NCBI GenBank assembly: GCA_024405875.1
Contig: JAKSOA010000003.1
Location: 1-64,000 of the forward strand
DNA: 64,000 bases
DNA from: Paludibacteraceae bacterium
GTDB lineage: Bacteria; Bacteroidota; Bacteroidia; Bacteroidales; Paludibacteraceae
Direction: 5' to 3'
The position numbers and the translations under genes are program-made. Shown here one piece after another: positions 34,266 through 42,489 of the stretch (position 1 is its first letter; every line of letters starts with the position of its first letter). The notes below the pieces were generated by a model. That model was not told the origin of the DNA. It was given only the letters and a program-made list of their open reading frames with translations, and made no database searches.

Positions 34266-35807
34266 CTATTTCCAGTCTCCGTTATCTTTAATAAGTTGTA
34301 CAAGGGCTTCAACCGCCTCATCTTGTGGTAGGTTCTTGCGTACAACTTGCTGACCTTTGTACAGGCTAATGTGGTTTGGTGACGCTCCTACATAACCGTA
34401 ATCAGCGTCAGCCATCTCTCCGGGACCGTTTACAATGCAGCCCATAATTCCTATTTTCAGGTGGCTCTGACCTGCGGTTGCAGCCTTGATTTTTGCTATT
34501 GTACCCTCTATGTCAAAGAGTGTGCGTCCGCAACTCGGACAGGAGATATACTCTGTCTTGCTTATACGGGCTCGTGCCGCCTGAAGTATTGTCAGCATAA
34601 GGTCATCAATGAAGTTATGCTCCATTTCATCGGCAGTAATACGTATTCCGTCTCCAAGTCCGTCAATGAACAGTGGTCCAAGTTCACAGGAGGCTCTTAC
34701 TATTAGTTCCTCTTTACTCATTCTGCCGTAATGACGGCTTATGACTACAGGTGCCACGCACTTTTCATCGTGGAGTTTAGCAAAGAAGAGCCGTCCTTCT
34801 CCTAAGGCGTTACCGCTTGTAAGGTTGCATTCAATCACACCATCCGGGAGGGTATCTGAAGCACTAAGAATCTCGGGTACCTGACCTCCGCCAAGAACTC
34901 CGATTTTATCTGTGGTACGGCGTATGTATTTGTATGGGTTTATGAATGAGGTGTCCGCCTCTGGCATTTGCGGGGCGTTCGCTCGCTCACTGATGAATCT
35001 GACAATTTCACGAGCCACTGGAATCTCTCGCTCAGGTGCCTCGCTTAGTGACACACGTATTGTATCCCCGATACCGTCACTGAGAAGTGTTCCAATGCCT
35101 ACCGCACTCTTAATCCTTCCTTCAAAGTCATTTCCAGCCTCTGTAACGCCTAAATGTAGAGGAAAATTGAGTCCTTCAGCGTCCATCGTGGCTGCCATAA
35201 GGCGTACTGTATGCACCATAACCCTCACATTTGACGCCTTTACAGATATTACTACATTGCTGAAATTCTCTCTCTTGCAGATTCGCAGGTACTCCATACA
35301 ACTCTCCACCATACCTTCCGGGGTATCTCCGTAACGCTCCATTATCCGTTTGCTCAGTGAACCGTGGTTTACTCCCAGTCTTATTGCAACTCCTTTCTCT
35401 TTACAAAGTTTTATAAATGCGGTGAATTTCTCATCCGCCTCTTCAAGCGTTTGAGCGAAATTGCCCGGATTGATGCGGACTTTCTCTATGTGCCGCGCCG
35501 CTTCAAAAGCGGCTTTGGGGTTGAAGTGCACATCGGCTACAAGTGGTACGGCGGCATATCCCTCTTCATTTAATCTGGAGCGTATGGCTGCCATATTTCT
35601 TGCCTCTCGCTCACCTTGTGTTGTAAGACGCACTATCTCTCCGCCTGCCTCAATAATCTTTATGGACTGAGCCACACTTGCCTCTGTGTCGTTGGTAGAT
35701 GTGTTAAGCATTGACTGCACCCTTATTGGTGCCTCTCCACCCACCGTCACCATTCCAACATTGGCTTGAATGGTCTCTCTTCTTTTATAGTTTGTTTTCA
35801 TCGTCAT
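34266..35807 (-). CDS. ispG: 4-hydroxy-3-methylbut-2-enyl-diphosphate synthase
   Basis: A 513-residue IspG (GcpE), the penultimate enzyme of the MEP isoprenoid pathway. The TIM-barrel part spans about 1-265 (VRIQSM-like IRVQSMLNTSTND, PLVADVHFNPKAA). The C-terminal iron-sulfur domain has Cys423, Cys426 (CPSCGR), Cys457 and Glu464 (CIVNGPGE). The inserted middle domain of Bacteroidota IspG is present but shortened by roughly 100 residues compared with the form I recall from Bacteroides. The ATG at 35807 lies in a dispersed repeat; a second ATG at 35801 is an equally good start. Confidence 0.93.
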   Translation of the reverse strand: MTMKTNYKRRETIQANVGMVTVGGEAPIRVQSMLNTSTNDTEASVAQSIKIIEAGGEIVRLTTQGEREARNMAAIRSRLNEEGYAAVPLVADVHFNPKAAFEAARHIEKVRINPGNFAQTLEEADEKFTAFIKLCKEKGVAIRLGVNHGSLSKRIMERYGDTPEGMVESCMEYLRICKRENFSNVVISVKASNVRVMVHTVRLMAATMDAEGLNFPLHLGVTEAGNDFEGRIKSAVGIGTLLSDGIGDTIRVSLSEAPEREIPVAREIVRFISERANAPQMPEADTSFINPYKYIRRTTDKIGVLGGGQVPEILSASDTLPDGVIECNLTSGNALGEGRLFFAKLHDEKCVAPVVISRHYGRMSKEELIVRASCELGPLFIDGLGDGIRITADEMEHNFIDDLMLTILQAARARISKTEYISCPSCGRTLFDIEGTIAKIKAATAGQSHLKIGIMGCIVNGPGEMADADYGYVGASPNHISLYKGQQVVRKNLPQDEAVEALVQLIKDNGDWK

Positions 35808-35833
35808 TTTGAGCGTCAGCGAAAAATCTTATA
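35802..35833. repeat. Dispersed GTCATTxTGAGCG repeat, copy 1
   Basis: This 32-base stretch matches the one at 60618-60648 (CGTCATT-TGAGCGT-AGCGAA-AATCTTATA). It bridges the murF stop codon and the ispG start codon and supplies the first ispG ATG. I recall similar strings as common intergenic repeats in Bacteroidota genomes. Confidence 0.65.
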
Positions 35834-37115
35834 AGGATTCCACTAATGTGAATAGTTTATTAGCATTTGAGCCTTTTACAAGTATTGTCTTCCCCTTTAT
35901 CGGATTCTCTTTAAGATACTCTTTAAGTTCTGCGGCGGTATCAAAATATTTGTATCCGCTGCTAACTTCACGAAACCTGTGTCCTACAAAGAAGATATCT
36001 GTCAGTCCGCAATTTTTAAGTAATTCAATTATTTTTGTATGCTCACTTACGCTGTCTGCCCCAAGTTCTCCCATATCACCTAATATGCACATTTTATTTG
36101 GCAGGTCAAGTGTGGCGAAATTCTTGATTGAGGCGGTCATACTTGTTGGATTGGCGTTATAGGCGTCAACTATCAGGGTGTTATGCTCTGTTTTCAGCAG
36201 TTGTGAACGGTTGTTTGAAGGTGTATATTCCTCAAGGGCTGTTTTAATAGCGCTCATAGGCACATCAAAGAAGCGTCCTACGCAAACAGCGGAGAGTAGG
36301 TTTGATATGTTGTAATCTCCAATCAGTTTTGTGTCAATATGTACGGTTTCATCAAAACATTTTACATCTGCACTCAGGTAGGGGGAACCTCCTTTTACAA
36401 CTTGTCCGCTAACATAGTTTGTATCTGTATCGGCGGTTCCGTAACCAATTACCGGTAGTCCTTTTGCCATCTCTGTAAGGTCCGTGCTGTCTGTAAAGAG
36501 AAATCCTCGACCGCCGTTGGCTCGCAGGTAGTCATAGAGTTCTCCTTTGGTACGCTTCACCCCTTCAAAACTCCCGAACCCCTCAAGGTGGGCACGCCCT
36601 ACATTTGTTATCAGTCCGTAATCGGGGCAGACAATATTCACAAGTGTCTTAATTTCTCCCGGGTGGTTGGCTCCCATCTCCACTACTGCTATCTTATGTT
36701 GTTTGGTAATTCTCAGTAATGTAAGCGGTACGCCTATATGGTTATTCAGATTGCCTTCTGTGTATAGCACGTTCCCCATTTTTGAAAGAACTGTGCTTAC
36801 AAGTTCTTTTGTGGTGGTCTTTCCGTTTGTTCCCGTAATTCCCACGATGGTGGTCCCCATTGCCTTGCGATGCTCACGTGCAAGGTCTTGAAGTGCCTTC
36901 AAGGTGTCATCCACCAAAATGTATTTATCACTCAATGCCACATCGGGGTCAGAGACCACTGCGTAACGGCAACCCTTCTCCAGAGCGGAGGCGGCGTACT
37001 TGTTTCCATCAAAATTCTCCCCCTTCAGGGCGAAAAACATAGAACTCTCAGGGCAGTTGCGGCTGTCAGTAGTTACTTTGCCGCACTCTAAAAACAGATT
37101 ATACAGTTTTGTCAT
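35829..37115 (-). CDS. murF: UDP-N-acetylmuramoyl-tripeptide--D-alanyl-D-alanine ligase
   Basis: A 428-residue Mur ligase that adds D-Ala-D-Ala to the peptidoglycan precursor in the cytoplasm. The ATP loop GITGTNGKTT spans 92-101, and EMGANHPGEI and ITNVGRAHLEGF follow. An in-frame ATG further upstream (37193) is rejected because a -7 box lies at 37124-37131 and the extra 26 residues do not match the family. Stop and start of ispG are linked by a dispersed repeat. Confidence 0.94.
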   Translation of the reverse strand: MTKLYNLFLECGKVTTDSRNCPESSMFFALKGENFDGNKYAASALEKGCRYAVVSDPDVALSDKYILVDDTLKALQDLAREHRKAMGTTIVGITGTNGKTTTKELVSTVLSKMGNVLYTEGNLNNHIGVPLTLLRITKQHKIAVVEMGANHPGEIKTLVNIVCPDYGLITNVGRAHLEGFGSFEGVKRTKGELYDYLRANGGRGFLFTDSTDLTEMAKGLPVIGYGTADTDTNYVSGQVVKGGSPYLSADVKCFDETVHIDTKLIGDYNISNLLSAVCVGRFFDVPMSAIKTALEEYTPSNNRSQLLKTEHNTLIVDAYNANPTSMTASIKNFATLDLPNKMCILGDMGELGADSVSEHTKIIELLKNCGLTDIFFVGHRFREVSSGYKYFDTAAELKEYLKENPIKGKTILVKGSNANKLFTLVESL

Positions 37116-37123
37116 AATAGGTG

Positions 37124-37131
37124 TAAAGATA
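37124..37131 (-). promoter_or_regulatory. -7 box for the murF operon
   Basis: TATCTTTA on the minus strand, followed by CAC, matches seven of eight -7 positions and lies 8 bases from the murF ATG. Confidence 0.45.
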
Positions 37132-37156
37132 CATAAAAATAACTTTACTAAGTATA

Positions 37157-37762
37157 TTATTCCGCAGTAATATAAATCCTTATCACCTGCCAATTCTCCT
37201 CGAGGTCTGGAATATTTGCCATTTCATCAAGGTTTTTGACCTTTGCGTCAGGCTGTTTAATGCGATATTCATAGATTGCCTTAGCCTCATAGTATGATAT
37301 GTACGGGTGACGTTTCAGGCGTGATATATCCATTTGGTTTATGTTGATTTTCCTTATTTTTGAAGCATCAACAGATATGTCATTCTTAATGAGGTTGTAG
37401 AGTTTCTCTGTGAAACCATAGACCTCCATAAGTTGCTCTATTGCGTAGTAGCCTCCAAGTTTCTCCCGATAGATTACAATGCGGCGTGCGAATCCTGGCC
37501 CTATGCCTTTGAGTTCCTGAAGTTGAATGGAATCTGCCGTATTTAGTTCAATCTTTCCTGCATCGTGCTTGATATACCTTCTATATCCGGGAGTGGAGGA
37601 AATGGAGGAATTAGAGGAATGGGAGGAATGGGAGGAATTGGAGGGGGCTTGTGATGCGGCTATAACTACTCTTACCCCGATGAGAATGCAAATGATAACT
37701 AAGAGCACCGCCACGCCACGACGCTCCTCTTTTGTAAAGAAGAAATAATCTTTTAATGCCAT
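37157..37762 (-). CDS. Membrane-anchored helix-hairpin-helix protein (ComEA-like)
   Basis: 201 residues. A cytoplasmic start is followed by a membrane segment (VAVLLVIICILIGVRVVIAA, about 17-36) and a low-complexity linker of Ser, His and Asn (about 42-57). Two helix-hairpin-helix DNA-binding units follow, the first with ELNTADSIQLQELKGIGPGFARRI-type sequence (about 72-96, GIGPGFA). The arrangement resembles ComEA/DNA-binding HhH proteins, but many Bacteroidota have such proteins with no tested role in DNA uptake. The linker is encoded by imperfect GGAGGAATG repeats (37590-37650). Confidence 0.75.
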   Translation of the reverse strand: MALKDYFFFTKEERRGVAVLLVIICILIGVRVVIAASQAPSNSSHSSHSSNSSISSTPGYRRYIKHDAGKIELNTADSIQLQELKGIGPGFARRIVIYREKLGGYYAIEQLMEVYGFTEKLYNLIKNDISVDASKIRKININQMDISRLKRHPYISYYEAKAIYEYRIKQPDAKVKNLDEMANIPDLEENWQVIRIYITAE

Positions 37763-37817
37763 AACATTAAGTCTTAAAGGTTATGGCGGAGTGGAGAGTT
37801 GATGCCAAATCAGTAAA

Positions 37818-39158
37818 TCAACTGAGAAGCCCTGTCACAAGTACGCAAGTGACTGATGCAGGAACTATATATCGTAGGAAAAAGATGTACACCTTAAGGA
37901 ATGCCGCGCCTTTCTTGCCTTTTATATTAAGTTGTTTCTCAATAACTTTCCTGTCAAGCCTCCAACCTACAAAGATAGAGGTCAATATACCTCCCAAAGG
38001 AAGCAGTATGTTTGTGGCAAGATAGTCAAGTGAGTCAAATATGTTTTTATCGGCTATTGTGAAACCGCTCAGAGGTCCGAATGAGAGAGAGCATACAGAG
38101 CCGAGCAGTGTGAAGGTTAATCCCGTAAGTATAACTGACTTAACTCTTGAAATCTTGAATGCCTCAGATATGTATGCCACCACCACCTCAGTAATGGAGA
38201 TGAATGATGTGAGTGCTGCAAGGAAGAGAAGGGCATAGAAAAGCAGTGACCACAGATATCCTAATGGCATTTGAGAGAAGACATTGGGCAGAACTTTGAA
38301 TACAAGCCCCGGACCTTGCTCTGGTTCCATTCCAAATGTGAATACTGCGGGAAATATTATCACGCCTGCCAAAACCGCCACTCCCATATCAATTACAGAT
38401 ATTTTAGAGGCGGTGCCAATTAGGTTCACGTCATCTGTGAAATAAGATGAGTATGTTACAAGGCACGCCATACCAAGACTAAGGGAGAAGAATGCCTGAC
38501 CTATTGCAGAAAGAATGGTATCTATAGTAAACTCGCTCCAATTAGGGATAAACAGAAATTCAAGACCGGTCTGTGAATCTTCCAAAAGACAGGAGTTCAC
38601 TGCAAGAGCCAGCAGTAGAAGGAACAAGAGAGGCATCATTATTTTTGACGCAGTCTCAATACCTTTCTGAACTCCTAATGACACAATTACACCTGTAATC
38701 AGTATGACTGAAACTAGTGCGAATATCGGGGGAAACACACTTGAGGAATATGTGCTGAACATTAGTGAATATTGGTCAACACTTAGTCCTAACAAGTTAT
38801 CACTTGCGGCAAGGAAGAGGTAGTAGAGTGTCCAACCCGTTACCACACAATAATAGCAGTCAATCATAAACCCGGTAAAAACGCCTAAATATCCTATACC
38901 GCCCCAGGCTTTCTTAGGAGCAATTTTCTTGAATGCTCCAACGGCGTTCAAGTGGCTCTCACGTCCTACTATGAACTCGGCAACCATAGCAGGTATGCCT
39001 ATAAGCAGAACGGCAAGAGCGTATGTTAAAAGAAAAGCGCCACCACCGTTCTCTCCCGCTTGATAGGGAAAACGCCAAATGTTGCCAAGCCCTACGGCAG
39101 ACCCTACGGTTGCCATCAGTACTCCGAATTTGGTAGCGAAATGTGCTCTTCTACTCAT
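37818..39158 (-). CDS. Sodium-dependent neurotransmitter:sodium symporter-family transporter
   Basis: A 446-residue SNF/NSS transporter of the LeuT/MhsT fold, with about 11 membrane segments. The first helix carries GSAVGLGNIWRFPYQAGENG, the sodium- and substrate-binding motif. It probably imports an amino acid. It lies 7 bases after proC, suggesting co-transcription and a link to proline or other amino acid supply. Confidence 0.88.
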   Translation of the reverse strand: MSRRAHFATKFGVLMATVGSAVGLGNIWRFPYQAGENGGGAFLLTYALAVLLIGIPAMVAEFIVGRESHLNAVGAFKKIAPKKAWGGIGYLGVFTGFMIDCYYCVVTGWTLYYLFLAASDNLLGLSVDQYSLMFSTYSSSVFPPIFALVSVILITGVIVSLGVQKGIETASKIMMPLLFLLLLALAVNSCLLEDSQTGLEFLFIPNWSEFTIDTILSAIGQAFFSLSLGMACLVTYSSYFTDDVNLIGTASKISVIDMGVAVLAGVIIFPAVFTFGMEPEQGPGLVFKVLPNVFSQMPLGYLWSLLFYALLFLAALTSFISITEVVVAYISEAFKISRVKSVILTGLTFTLLGSVCSLSFGPLSGFTIADKNIFDSLDYLATNILLPLGGILTSIFVGWRLDRKVIEKQLNIKGKKGAAFLKVYIFFLRYIVPASVTCVLVTGLLS

Positions 39159-39165
39159 TTAAGGT

Positions 39166-39960
39166 TTACTTTATGAAACTTGCTTTCAGTCCTTTGATTA
39201 CTGAATTTGTAAAGCCGTTAGCCTCCATCTCATTCAACCCTTTTATAGTGGTTCCACCAGGAGTTGTAACCTTGTCAATCTCCATCTCAGGGTGTGAGTC
39301 ATTGGTCTCCATAAGGTCAATGGCTCCGCGTAGTGTCTGTGCAACAACTTGTTTCGCTACTTCGGGGTAAACACCCATCTCCACACCACCTTCAACAGCA
39401 GCCCTTATATAGCGGAAAGCGTAGGCTATGCCGCAACTTGAAAGTGCCATCATTGCGTTTAACTGACCCTCCGGAACAAGGAACGCCTTGCCAAGTTCTC
39501 CGAAAATCTCCATAATCTCATCTATCTGCTCCTTAGTGGTGTTGCTGTGTGCTGAAATACTTGATACGCTCTGCAGTACATCAATGGCGGTGTTTGGTAT
39601 CATACGGAACATTGCCGGAACTTCTCCGTCTTTTTCAAGTGCTGCGGCAAGACGCTCAAACGGAACACAGGCGGCTATTGACATAAACACCTGCTTCTTA
39701 TAGTCCATAACTCCTTTGAAAGTCTCAATCACACTCTCAATAAGCCACGGTTTCACCGCAAGAATCACAAGGTCTGCCTCTTTTACAATCTCAGTGTTGT
39801 CAGTGCTTACTATAATGTTGTTGTTGAAGTTCTGAAGGTCACGGAGAGTGTTTTCATTTATGTCCCCAACTTTGACTTGCTTTACAAGAGAACCTTGTGT
39901 CAGAGCACGGGCTATTGCTCCGCCCATATTTCCGCCCCCGATAATTGCTACTGTTTTCAT
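39166..39960 (-). CDS. proC: Pyrroline-5-carboxylate reductase
   Basis: A 264-residue NAD(P)H-dependent enzyme that makes proline from pyrroline-5-carboxylate. The Rossmann motif IIGGGNMGGAIARAL lies at residues 5-19, and the C-terminal signature reads KVTTPGGTTIKGLNEMEANGF. Its promoter overlaps the stop codon of the upstream OmpA gene. Confidence 0.94.
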   Translation of the reverse strand: MKTVAIIGGGNMGGAIARALTQGSLVKQVKVGDINENTLRDLQNFNNNIIVSTDNTEIVKEADLVILAVKPWLIESVIETFKGVMDYKKQVFMSIAACVPFERLAAALEKDGEVPAMFRMIPNTAIDVLQSVSSISAHSNTTKEQIDEIMEIFGELGKAFLVPEGQLNAMMALSSCGIAYAFRYIRAAVEGGVEMGVYPEVAKQVVAQTLRGAIDLMETNDSHPEMEIDKVTTPGGTTIKGLNEMEANGFTNSVIKGLKASFIK

Positions 39961-39984
39961 ATACTTATGATGATTTTAATGGTG

Positions 39985-39992
39985 CAAAGTTA
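39985..39992 (-). promoter_or_regulatory. -7 box for proC
   Basis: TAACTTTG followed by CAC on the minus strand. It overlaps the OmpA-protein stop codon at 39990-39992. No good -33 core was found. Confidence 0.45.
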
Positions 39993-41672
39993 AAAAAATA
40001 TTTTCAATTTAACCTCAATGCGTCGGTTGGCTCCCCTGCCTTCCTCTGTATCATTACTCATTACAGGCATTGATGAGCCAAGCCCCTCTGTTGTTATTCT
40101 CAATCCGTCAATACCCTTATCAATAAGGTAGTTAGCCACACTTGTGGCTCTTGCCTTTGAAAGTGTAAGGTTGTGCTCCTCACTACCAGTGTTGTCAGTG
40201 TGACCTGTTATGGTAATAGTGTAGAGAGGATGAATTTTGAGGTATTCCGCAAATTTGTCAAGATATTCAAATGACTGCGGCTTAAGTTCACTTCTGTCAG
40301 TGTCAAAATAGATATTCTTAAGCACAAACTCCGTACCTTTATCTTCAAACGGGGCGACACTCCTATGGCCATCTGACAGTGCTATTTTAACTATCCTCTT
40401 ATTTTGCCGGAATTCACCGCCCTCAATACCGTTACAAGAGAGGTATCCGTTATGTCCGTCCACATCAACCACGAATCCGAACTCATCACGATGTGTGTTT
40501 ATTGGATAGCCTATGTTCACAGCCTCGCCCCAACTACCGTCAGGCTGACGTTTACTATAGTATATGTCAAGACCGCCGATACCTCCTCTGCCGTCAGATG
40601 CAAAGTAGAGTTTGTCATTGTAGGGGCTTATAAATGGCGAAATCTCATCATAGTCACTGTTTATCTCAGGACCTAATTTCCTGACATCAGAGAAAGTAGG
40701 ATTGCCATCGTTGGTATATGAGACGGTGCAGACATATATATCTTTCTGAGGCTCAGACGGGCGTTGGTTGGCACTCTTTTGCTCATTTTGATTAACAGCA
40801 CTGAAATAGAGACTCTTTCCGTCAGAACTTATGCTTGGTGTGCTTTGCCAACTGAATGTGTTAAGAGGTGCGGTGGCACGTACAGGTTTGCTCCATCTAT
40901 CTCCACTCTTTACTGAATAGTATATTTCACAGCCACCCCCTCCGTCACGGCGGTTACAGGCGGCGAAAAATAGGTACTTGCCGTCAGCCGTTATGGTACA
41001 GGCTCCCTCATTCTCACGGCTTCTCAATTCTCCCTGAAGAATATAGACAGGCATCCAGGCACCGTCTTTAAATTCACTTACACATATATCCTCCTGAATG
41101 TCAGGACTTTTCTCTTTAACAGTGCTTTTGCCCACAACAACAGTGGTGTAGAAGTGCGCCTTGTCATTATCAATGAACGGCCAGATATTATCATAGGGTG
41201 TGTTTATGCTATCGCCCATATCAGTAATTTCCACATCCACCGGGTGACTTCTTAACTCTCTTGCTGACAGGCAGTTCTCCTTCACTCTTTTCACCTGTTT
41301 TTTTTGAGGCAATGAGTTCAGAATAGTAATGGACTCATCATAGCGTCCGGCGTCAAAATATGCCACGGCAAGGCGGAATTTAAGAAGTTCAGGCTCCTTG
41401 ACATTTTTCACACTCACCGCTTTCTCAAGCAGGCTTATTCTTGCCTCCACATCATCAGTGTATTTGTAAGTGTCATCAAGCAATTTGTACCATTCGCTCT
41501 CCCTCTTCTCTTTTTTTATCTCTTTTTGAAGTACCACGATGGCATCATCGGTCTCCCCACGCTGAATCAGTGAGACCACATTCATATATGTCTGCTGGTT
41601 CTGCGCATTAGATATAGTGAATAGTGAGAAAAGAAGAAAGAATAGTGTGACACACCGTGTGCAAAATGACAT
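39990..41672 (-). CDS. OmpA-family protein with TPR and PD40 propeller
   Basis: A 560-residue secreted protein with a signal peptide (about 1-23). Tetratricopeptide-like helices span about 25-140, PD40/WD40-like propeller strands span about 160-420 (ADGKYLFFAACNRRDGGGG, SSDGKSLYFSAVN, DKLYFASDGRGGIGGLD), and an OmpA peptidoglycan-binding domain spans about 450-560 (ITGHTDNTGSEEHN, GANRRIEV). This order is the one known for PorE, a T9SS-linked periplasmic protein, but the protein lacks a lipobox and other OmpA/PD40 proteins share it. Confidence 0.8.
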   Translation of the reverse strand: MSFCTRCVTLFFLLFSLFTISNAQNQQTYMNVVSLIQRGETDDAIVVLQKEIKKEKRESEWYKLLDDTYKYTDDVEARISLLEKAVSVKNVKEPELLKFRLAVAYFDAGRYDESITILNSLPQKKQVKRVKENCLSARELRSHPVDVEITDMGDSINTPYDNIWPFIDNDKAHFYTTVVVGKSTVKEKSPDIQEDICVSEFKDGAWMPVYILQGELRSRENEGACTITADGKYLFFAACNRRDGGGGCEIYYSVKSGDRWSKPVRATAPLNTFSWQSTPSISSDGKSLYFSAVNQNEQKSANQRPSEPQKDIYVCTVSYTNDGNPTFSDVRKLGPEINSDYDEISPFISPYNDKLYFASDGRGGIGGLDIYYSKRQPDGSWGEAVNIGYPINTHRDEFGFVVDVDGHNGYLSCNGIEGGEFRQNKRIVKIALSDGHRSVAPFEDKGTEFVLKNIYFDTDRSELKPQSFEYLDKFAEYLKIHPLYTITITGHTDNTGSEEHNLTLSKARATSVANYLIDKGIDGLRITTEGLGSSMPVMSNDTEEGRGANRRIEVKLKIFF

Positions 41673-41702
41673 ATTAATTGTTAATTATTAATTGTTAATT
41701 AT
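41673..41702. repeat. Tandem TTAATTGTTAAT words between OmpA-family gene and plsC
   Basis: Two and a half copies of a 13-base TTAATTGTTAATTA-type word. The array runs into the plsC reading frame and encodes its last residues (IINN) and stop codon. Confidence 0.6.
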
Positions 41703-42413
41703 TAACTCTCTTATCGCTTCAATTTTTCCCGTCTCATCATCGTGGTCAACAGGGTTGAAAGAGGATATTTCAGGAAGAATTGTAAGTTTCAGAGTGCCAG
41801 GGTAAGGGTAGAGCCTGTTATAAGGCATAATGTAGAAACCACCGTCAATACGCATAGGGATAATAGGGAGTTCCATCTCCCTTGCAATCTCAAATGCGCC
41901 GCGTTTGAATTTACCTATCTCACCATTGCGGGTACGTGTACCCTCTGGGAATATCACAAGGCTGACACCGCCTGAGAAGATGTTTTTGGCTTGCTGAAGG
42001 GTATTGAACGCCCTGCGTCCTTTTTTACGGTCTATGAAGAGGAAACCAGCCGCCTTGCAAGCCCAGCCTACAAACGGAATCTTCTCTAGTTCTTTCTTCA
42101 TAATCCATTTAAACGGAACGCCTATGTAACCATATATGAGGAATACGTCAAATATGCTTGTGTGGTTTGAACAGAACACGTATGACTGACCTTTGCGTAT
42201 GTTCTCCTTGCCTGTTACGGTAACTTTGGTCCAGGAAATCAGACACATAAACTTTGACCAAATCATACCTGGGTAGAAACCCCAGATTTTGTCATCGCCT
42301 ATAAGGCAGCCTGTTATTGTTATGATAGCACACAGAATGGTGGCTGTAATACCTAAAGGCAACCAGATACAAATAATGTATATAATCCAAAAAAATTTGA
42401 CTATGCAATTCAT
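41688..42413 (-). CDS. plsC: 1-acyl-sn-glycerol-3-phosphate acyltransferase
   Basis: A 241-residue membrane acyltransferase of phospholipid synthesis. The N-terminal hydrophobic segment spans about 5-37, the catalytic NHTSIFD (HX4D, His84/Asp89) follows, and FPEGTR lies at 155-160. The ATG at 42413 is chosen because the upstream ATG (42437) lies within the -7 box at 42435-42442. The C-terminal residues are encoded by a repeat array. Confidence 0.9.
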   Translation of the reverse strand: MNCIVKFFWIIYIICIWLPLGITATILCAIITITGCLIGDDKIWGFYPGMIWSKFMCLISWTKVTVTGKENIRKGQSYVFCSNHTSIFDVFLIYGYIGVPFKWIMKKELEKIPFVGWACKAAGFLFIDRKKGRRAFNTLQQAKNIFSGGVSLVIFPEGTRTRNGEIGKFKRGAFEIAREMELPIIPMRIDGGFYIMPYNRLYPYPGTLKLTILPEISSFNPVDHDDETGKIEAIRELIINN

Positions 42414-42434
42414 CTTTATATAAAGTTTAATCAA

Positions 42435-42442
42435 CAAAGTTA
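42435..42442 (-). promoter_or_regulatory. -7 box for plsC
   Basis: TAACTTTG on the minus strand, a full consensus match. It shows that the upstream in-frame ATG at 42437 is not the start. Confidence 0.5.
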
Positions 42443-42452
42443 ATTATTTTTG

Positions 42453-42482
42453 TTGTAAATACCACGCTTATTTGTATTTTTG
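42453..42482 (+). promoter_or_regulatory. Promoter for rpoN
   Basis: TTG (42453-42455) and TATTTTTG (42475-42482) are 19 bases apart. The predicted first transcribed base is within one or two bases of the rpoN ATG at 42490, so the message may be leaderless. Confidence 0.55.
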
Positions 42483-42489
42483 CGGAGAT

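Noticed and set aside
42472..42489. TTG start for rpoN
   Set aside because: It lies in and just after the -7 box, so it would not be transcribed.
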